Positions 56,824 to 64,000 of a stretch of 64,000 nt of DNA are shown here, piece by piece. Below the pieces are notes generated by a model, which was not told the origin of the DNA, did no database searches, and worked only from the letters and a program-made list of their open reading frames with translations. A program made the translations under genes and the position numbers. This stretch comes from Hemicordylus capensis (lineage: Eukaryota; Chordata; Lepidosauria; Squamata; Cordylidae): NCBI RefSeq assembly GCF_027244095.1, contig NC_069662.1, positions 54,522,001 through 54,586,000 of the forward strand, read 5' to 3'. How positions within the stretch are numbered: position 1 is the first letter of the stretch; the number at the start of each line of letters is the position of its first letter.

Positions 56824-59800
56824 GTAAGTAAAAATGATACATTGGCCTGGCTTTGCACTGCAAGCCCTGGTCAGTATATATATTTATAAAATCAGAAAGA
56901 GACGAGTGGTTCAAGGTCCTCTGTACACTCCAGGTTCTACAATGTTTCTTCTGACAAAATGACACACAAAAGCCCATGGCTTTTTTGTTTTTAAATTCTA
57001 GGGCATTCCCTCTAATTCTCAATAAATCAAGCCACACTATTAGAGGAATTGTATAGACATATAGCAAGTTACTCTGTATAGGAATTACTCTGGATTGCAG
57101 ATCAGTGGCTTACAGGTCCCTCCAGACACACAATTTCCTGAGTGGCAGTTTCAGAATTATTTCATGAAGGATGAAATCTTTAAGTACACTTTGGTTGAAG
57201 CAAACTCAGCTGGAGGAAGGCCTACTGTGTTGGGGATTGAGACATAATACTGTGGACCAGAGTAGAACATACAACTGATCCCAAAGTCAAATGCAGATCT
57301 AGGTCAAACCAAACTTTAGGGGTTACTCCCTTTTGGCTATGTGTTTTTCCTGAATCTCTTCACCGGAAACTTTGCCCAAAAGGTCAGAATTTAGGCCAGC
57401 CCTCACAACACCCACCCTGGAGTAAGTAGCAGCTCTCCTAGAGGACAATAAGAGGTAAACATCTAAGAATGCAAGCTTTCTTCAACCTAAAAAAATTCCC
57501 TTAGATGTTTATGAATAGTTTCCTCCTGTAATTACTTGTACATAATATTCCAGTTTAGCAGGATGCCCGTGGGTGAACCTGGAGTATACAGAATCGTCAT
57601 GCCAAGTCCAAAACACCTTTGTTTCCTCACATATGGTTATGACCATCTTAGAAAATGTGAATTTATCCTTTAGCAGTCCATTTTGTCTCTATAGGGAATA
57701 GGAACTGGATAGTAAAGCTAAACAATGATTTTCAGGAGGCCACAAAGTGCTTGTGAGAAAATGTGCCAGTCCAATGATTAAGGGGCAGAAAAATTACTTT
57801 CTGACCGGAAATACCTGGGCAAAGGGACAAGTCAGAGGAGAAATTTGATAGTTTTAGACTAGCATACTTTTAAGGAGAAACCCATCCTTCCTGAGCATTG
57901 CTTTGGAGTCGCAATACAATTTCTTCATTCCACATGCTACAATCCAAAACCAGTTACATGAATATCTTCCCCAGTTGTGCTTTCCTTCTTGGATCACTTA
58001 AGTCCAGCAATTCACATAATCCTTAGGTGCAGGACAATCTGCTTTAAAAAAAAAATCCAGATTGAAATGTTGTGGCATAGAGATGCCTAAGGTAGGGTTG
58101 TGCAAATAGGCAAAGCTGTTTATCCTGAAACTGACCTGGTGCTTTTACTGAGATCACACTGGAGATCTCTGCATGGCTTGCAGCTGTGTTTTAATGAATT
58201 TGCAGTAAGCCCAGCTAGGCATCTATGAATAGATCCTGAATGCAGCCTATGGACTTGATGGCCCCAACTTTCCTCCTCGGGATTCTATTATTCCTGTCTA
58301 TTTGCTGTCCCACCCATCCCTGACCCCAGACCAGTGAGGAAACAAAGAGTATATTTTGGCTTAACATATATTGTTATAAAACCATAATCAAATTCTCTGC
58401 AAAACCAGCTGCTTTTCTCCCCGCCCTCTTTTAAAATTCACAAAGGTGTCAATTTCCCTCCTCCCCAACTCATAACAGTTGCTAATATATATATATATAT
58501 ATAATCAAATATGATATTTTACAATATAAATTAAAAAAGTATGAGGCATCATCACAATTTGTTTTACATGATAAAAAAGCTTAGAGTGTGTGATACAAAC
58601 TACATTCGTAAAAGTGCATTGCTGACCATACAAGTAATGCTTTGGCTTATTTCTTATGCTGAATCAGTGGCCCTGGGGCCAGGTACTGGAGTGTATCATA
58701 CAAAGGGGCAGCCAAGCTGAAATACCACATTCTTGGAGACAGGTGTGTGGGGGAGGAAGGAATACCCGCTGGGCATTTGCAAAGTCACTGAAAAACAACA
58801 AGAGTTAAGAGCAGAGTTCAGGAGAGCAAGAAGAGGGCTTCCATCTCTCAGTTTAGCTGCAAGCCCCAGCAAGATACAAACATGTCGGCAGGTGATTATA
58901 ACAAATACATTGCACATTTTTGGGCAGCAATTGCTCTGAAAGGAGAACAAGTCACAATATTTTTCTGACCTCTGGATTTTCCCACCATACAATACCATCC
59001 ATCTTGAAAGTAATGTACTGGAAGCCTTAAGCAGTAGTCACTTTGCACCTTGCCACTGCTACAAGGCTGGGGACAGGAGGGAGAAGGAGGTCCTCCTATC
59101 TTTGCCACATTTATTCATGCTCCATTCGGCTTCAAAGCTGTTCCTGTTAGCCCACTGAAAGCATTGCCTGGTCCTTCCCTTTGCCAAGACATCTAGTTGT
59201 TAAGTTGCCATCCTGCAATTTAAGCAACCATCTGCACCCTTGTGAAAGAGCTTGCAAGATGAGATCAAACCTTGACTTTGTATAAGTGAACTGCACCTAA
59301 GATGACTGTTTGTAAGATTCCTTGGCTGTAACAATAATGGATAAATATATATCTGTTTTCAAAGCCAACAGCAGGCAACGGAAGCAATACAACCTGCACA
59401 ATAGGATTTTAAAGCATGACAAATTGATCAAAGCCTTCAGCCGTCCTAGGAAGTCGGATCTTGAGCATTAAAACACTCATTTAGTGCATATAAACTCCCT
59501 AAAGGGTGATCATGCCAAGCTTTACCTTAAAAGAGCTCCACCTGATCACATATGGTTCTAAATCCAAAGTTTTAGAAGAAACAAAAACAACCTTAGCAAT
59601 CAAAATTTGTGGGACTAAGGTATTTCACTGTGGGCAATTCCTACACTGGCCTCAATTCAATTTGCCAGAAGTGCCTCTCTCAGATTCCCAAGATTGCTAA
59701 CCAAAAAATGCAGCAGCATTTGCAACCAGCCACCTTCTATATCACAAGCCTGTAGGCAGAGATGGTCACCACCAAAGCTTTTGTGTGCAAGTCTAGTGGC

Positions 59801-61670
59801 CTTTACTGCTCAGTCTTGTAAGTACCATTTATAAAACATTTTATCCAGGATCACATGAAAATCTCAAACCTCAGTACAGACTTTTAAAAAATCCTGTCTG
59901 GGCTCAGCAGTGTTCCCCCCACACCCTTCCCTGAAGTTAAGATGTTGACAACACTGATATCATCTTTGGTTAAAAGGACTGGCAAAATAGAAATATGGCA
60001 CCAGTGGCGATTCTGAAGAAGGGGACTTGGGTGAAAGAATGGAGACACAAAAATCTGATTTACAAGGACATAATCAGGGTCTTTTCACAGAATGGCTGCA
60101 ACTGTAGTACTCTGTTAATGGTGTGAAACTCCGAGAGGGAACTTTTTCAACAGCTGCAAGCAATAGCTCTCCCTGGGGCAAAGTACAGATGCCAGGAATT
60201 TTTCATGGAAATCCCCATTTGAATACAGCATGTGATACTCTGTGCTAAAGCAATTCACATAATGGCACATTCTGTCACCTGGGTTAGTTTTTAAATCAAA
60301 GGGACATTCCATATATTTTTCTAGGGTGTTTTTTGTTTCTTACAGTTTATTTGGCTTTGGCTATTTGAGAAAGGAGCAGTAAAGTATGGGAGGTACTATA
60401 ACTGCCCCAACTACAGCATCCCGCTCAGTCTCCTCCTGTGGCTTCTAATAAGTCACCAGCCACAGCCCACATTTCCAGCTTTTATGGTTTCTCCTGAAGA
60501 TTAGAAACTTCCTTAAAAAAATAAATAAGAAATAAATATTCAAAGTACGGATTCTCAGGTTGCTGATTTTTGAGCCAGATACTAAATCCTGCATTAGCCC
60601 ACAGCGACTGCGTAGACACAGAATGCACAGCTCTGTCCCAATGAAGCAGAATCCCCTCGTTTCATTCAGAGACTCTAGGCTGCATTGTGCTTGTGTTCCA
60701 CTGGAACCCCCAATCTCGTCATCCAGAAATGTGGATAGGAGAGAAAGAGAAAAGAAAGAAGAAAGGACACTCTGCCTCCAGCTTCATGGTTTGTCATTAG
60801 GAAATAACACTATCCACGTATTTTTCTAAATCAATATATTCTGAACAACTTCAGATGCTGAATACTTAGGAAAAATATATAATCATTATTATATATAATA
60901 ATAATAATAAATTGAGAGCATGTTCTCTATGGCACTTGGCTTAATAAGGTCCTGTGGAGTTGTGAAGCATGAAACAATAGTATAAGTTTAACACGCACTT
61001 TGGTAGCTTCTGGCAGCGGTCACAGGTTCTGGTTCCTCCCCTTTCACTTTGGATCAGCTCCTACCACATAGCTACATTCAGGTGAGGTTCCCTTCCAGCT
61101 CACATGCCACCAGCATCTTGTGGTAGTAAGCCTTTGCTAAGCAGGGTCCACCCTCGTTTGCATCTGACTGGGAGACTGTGAACACTGCAAGATATTCCCC
61201 TTAGGGGATGGGGCCGCTCTGGGAAGAGCACCTGCCTGCTTGCATGCAGAAGGTTCCAAGTTTCCTTCCTGGCATCTCCAAGATAGTGGTGAGAGAGACT
61301 CCTGCCTGCAACCCTGGAGAAGCTGCTACCAGTCTGTGTAGACAATACTGAGCTAGATGGACCAAATGTTCTGTCTCGGTATAAGGCAGCTTCCTATGTT
61401 CCTATGCTGACACCATGTCAGCACACTGACAAGGACAGAGATGTAGATGTAGGCTGCACAGCTGCTGAAAGCTTCAGTCTAAAAATGAAGGCAATATCCC
61501 AGTAAAAGCAGCTGACACCCTGCCTTGTTCCTCACATATTGCCTGTTTAGACAACCAGGACAACTGGGCCAGCATTTGGAAGATGCTGCTCTGATATGGG
61601 GCACAACACAGCATCCTCAGATGTGAGGGTGCTGAAAGCCCAGGAAGAAGTGCTGTTTGAGGGAGGTAAT
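56824..61670 (-). other. MAP3K3: Probable MAP3K3 3' UTR
   Basis: About 4.85 kb of largely unique sequence after the MAP3K3 stop, free of the dense old LINE/SINE content seen elsewhere apart from a SINE at 61105-61415 and an ATAAT-type run at 60885-60910. Low repeat density fits UTR constraint. The length is inferred from the poly(A) signal only. Confidence 0.5.
61105..61415 (+). repeat. Composite SINE: 5S-like head plus tRNA-like segment
   Basis: 'tttgctaagcagggtccacc' then 'catctgactgggagactg' (5S-like) is followed by 'cacctgcctgcttgcatgca' then 'gaaggttccaag' (tRNA-like) and the shared tail to 'cagcttcctatgttcctatg'. Confidence 0.82.
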
Positions 61671-61934
<264 letters not shown>

Positions 61935-61953
61935 TCAGACAGGGTTATTTTTT

Positions 61954-61979
61954 TTCTATCTATCTATCTATCTATCTAA
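61954..61979. repeat. (CTAT)n microsatellite
   Basis: Run of ctatctatc units in the MAP3K3 intron, 55 bases or more upstream of the exon acceptor. Confidence 0.9.
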
Positions 61980-62029
61980 GGTTTTTCAACACAGAATTTG
62001 ATCTCTATATCTAAGCAGCTCACCGTTAG

Positions 62030-62255
62030 GTAATGCACCCTTAGCACTGTAAGATATTCCCCTCAGGGGATGGAGCCGCTCTGGGAAGAGCGGAAGATTT
62101 TGAAGTTCCCTCCCTGGCTTCTCCAAAATGGGGCCGAGAGAGATTCCTGCCTGCAACCTTGGAGAAGCCACTGCCAGTCTGTGAAGACAATATTGAGCTA
62201 GACAGACCAATGGTCTGACTCAGTATATGGCAGCTTCCTATGTTCTTAAGACCAC
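62030..62255 (+). repeat. 5S-type SINE, head lost
   Basis: Begins at 'agcactgtaagatattcccc' and continues through 'gagccgctctgggaagagcg' and 'gacagaccaatggtctgact' to 'ggcagcttcctatgttctta'. It is 5'-truncated. Confidence 0.85.
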
Positions 62256-62259
62256 AAGG

Positions 62260-63140
62260 TTAGTAATACAGCTGGTATTACTATAATTCAAAAATCTTCC
62301 CTCTCAAAAATACTGCCCTCTTACATGGCATGCCAGTATAGGGGATTTTTTTTTCCCTTAAAAAAGAAGGGGAGCAACTGCAAAGAAGAAGAAAGTGGGG
62401 TGAACAGTGTCGGTTTCCTGTTCTTTTTGTCTTTCACCCCAGTAAGAGCTGAGAAAAATTTCTATCAGGGCTGGTGAAATGTGCCCCTCTTCCCAGGGAA
62501 TGAGAAATTATTGAAAATAAATGGCAACCATTATTACACTTTAAAGATTTAACTCATATCTCTGAGGTAAATAGGGAAACAGGCTCACTCACACAGGCCT
62601 TGTCCCCTTAGCGGTGACAGTGGCCTCTTCCAATTTACCTCAGAACTGCAAGGCCTGCATGCTCTTGTTTGGCTTTTATCACCCTCCAACCTTGTACCTC
62701 ATAACTAGAAGGGGCTGCTAAGTTCCCTGCAAGAGCCACGGGACCCAGGACTTTTAGGCATGACAGGCAAACATCCAACAGGTGCAACTTTACTTATATG
62801 AGGATGGTAAAATGAAACAAAATGAAGGAAGAGACCGCTGTTGTATAGAAGCAGCAACTCGAATACTGTTAAGCATTTCAGACCTCTGTGACCGAACAGG
62901 CCTAATCTATCTCAGAGACAAGAGTTAAACCATTCAAATGTAATTTCAAAAGATTTCTCTTTCCGGGTGATGGTAGGGAGAAAATAGAGGGAGAAAGATT
63001 GTTTTTCTGGAAAAAACGGGCCTCAAAATGACACTTCCCCCTAGGGAGAGCTGGTCTACCAAGTGGGATCAGTGGGTAGACCAGTCCTTTGCTCTGGACT
63101 CTGTGCATCAGCCCACCTTGGAGGGCAGATCTACAAGAAA
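62260..63140 (-). other. MAP3K3: MAP3K3 intron, nothing else recognised
   Basis: No further exon with kinase motifs is visible on the minus strand. Confidence 0.5.
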
Positions 63141-63299
63141 ATGGTGTGCAAATTGCCCGAATCGATTTGGATGATTTAGAGCTGATTCATCAAGGCAGCT
63201 GGCCAAGCCAGATGCTTTCAATGAATCAGTTCAGGAGGGGTGGTGGTGGTGGTCTGTGATTCTATCTTGAATCAAATCACAATTTGTGCACAGCCCTAT
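63141..63299. mobile_element. Possible small MITE
   Basis: 'tggtgtgcaaattgcccgaa' then 'tcgatt' at one end and, inverted, 'tagggctgtgcacaaattgt' then 'gatttgattc' at the other are loosely complementary. A TSD was not found. Confidence 0.35.
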
Positions 63300-63309
63300 A
63301 GCAGGAGAA

Positions 63310-63925
63310 CTGAAGCATGAGATCCATGGCTATACGTTTTCTTGACCCTTGTCCAATATGGATTATACCATCTGTCAGGGTGGTTGTTTTAGAAGGCCTG
63401 GTAGATATTGTAAATGCTTCTCTGAGGGAGGGCAGGATGCCTTCCTATCTTAAGGAGGCAATCATTAGACCTCTTCTGGAGAAGAATGAATTGGATCCAT
63501 CAGAGTTAAGCAACTATAGGCCTGTCTCCAACCTTCCATGGTTTGGCAAGGTAATTGAGAAGATGGTGACTTCCAAGTTTCAGGAAGTCTTGAGGAAACT
63601 GATTATCTAGACCCATTTCAAACTGGTTTTTGGGCAGGCTATGGGGTGGAGATTGCCTTGGTAGGCCTGATGGATGATCTCCAATGGGGAATTGACAGGA
63701 GAAGTGTGACTCTGTTGGTTCTTTTGGACCTCTCAGCAGCTTTTGATACTATCAGCCATAGTATCTTTTAGACCATCTGAAAGGGTTGGGAGTGGGAGGC
63801 ACTGCATTGCAGTGGTTCCACTCCTAACTCTTGGGCAGATTTCAGATGGTGTCACTTGGAGACTATTGTTCTTCAAAACATGAACATGCCTGCCTGGAGA
63901 CAGTGATGGGCTGGATGAGGGATAA
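63310..63925 (+). repeat. L2-like LINE RT fragment
   Basis: The frame from 63317 reads LVDIVNASLREGRMPSYLKEAIIRPLLEKNELDPSELSNYRPVSNLP..GKVIEKM (printed here in conserved pieces: ASLREGRMPSYLKEA, LSNYRPVSNLPWFGKVIEKM). Then, in a shifted frame, VLLDLSAAFDTISH appears, the RT motif A region. A jump near 63860 to 'ETVMGWMRDKKLNPN' marks an internal deletion. Lies in the MAP3K3 intron. Confidence 0.85.
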
Positions 63926-63945
63926 GAAACTGAATCCAAATACAG

Positions 63946-64000
63946 GTGAAACTCGGAAAATTAGAATATCGTGCAAAAGTCCATTAATTTCAGTAATGCA
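63946..64000. repeat. Start of an unnamed repeat running off the window
   Basis: 'aggtgaaactcggaaaatta' then 'gaatatcgtgcaaaag' is a phrase I recall as repetitive in several vertebrate genomes, but I cannot name the family. Confidence 0.35.

Overview
This is a vertebrate nuclear window, most likely from a squamate reptile. The repeat set points that way: CR1 and L2-like LINEs, R4-type LINE debris, 5S-rRNA- and tRNA-headed SINEs sharing one tail, Helitrons, many hAT elements and a DIRS-type fossil. No RepeatMasker, BLAST or synteny search was run. Family names come from reading motifs, termini and target-site duplications (TSDs).

Host genes are sparse. (1) On the minus strand at 2163-2262, in a CpG-rich stretch with a CCAAT box, is an exon that reads like the N-terminus of an RNF113A-type splicing factor; the rest of that gene would lie off the left edge. 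(2) LIMD2 on the plus strand has a probable non-coding first exon in a CpG island near 18.0-18.15 kb and four coding exon segments (41141-41182, 42027-42071, 45683-45822, 54054-54213). They join in phase to a 128-residue single-LIM-domain protein. (3) The terminal coding exon of MAP3K3 is on the minus strand (61671-61899), followed by a long probable 3' UTR down to a poly(A) signal at 56823-56818. LIMD2 and MAP3K3 lie tail to tail, as in human.

Most of the remainder is mobile DNA. The main feature is a 10,279-bp hAT transposon (25493-35771) with a perfect 8-bp TSD (gtctgact), related ends and an 814-codon open transposase frame with BED finger, RNase H-like core and hATC dimerisation region. 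It lies inside a 5S-type SINE in what I infer is LIMD2 intron 1. A 467-bp MITE at 5757-6223 has matching ends and its own perfect TSD. Further hAT-like MITEs lie at 14033-14535, 24498-24730, 42521-42795 and 48359-48732, and a Tigger-like MITE at 50229-50519.

Two Helitrons carry CpG-rich cargo. The one at 5034-5523 contains what looks like the promoter, 5' UTR and first-exon start of SET, ending after 20 codons. A third Helitron-like unit (23002-24041) carries about five tandem units. Around 46.9-53.1 kb is a decayed DIRS-type fossil, itself invaded by a SINE and DNA transposons. Other oddities are an 86-bp spacerless perfect palindrome at 14939-15024 and a roughly 500-bp foldback inside the big hAT element.
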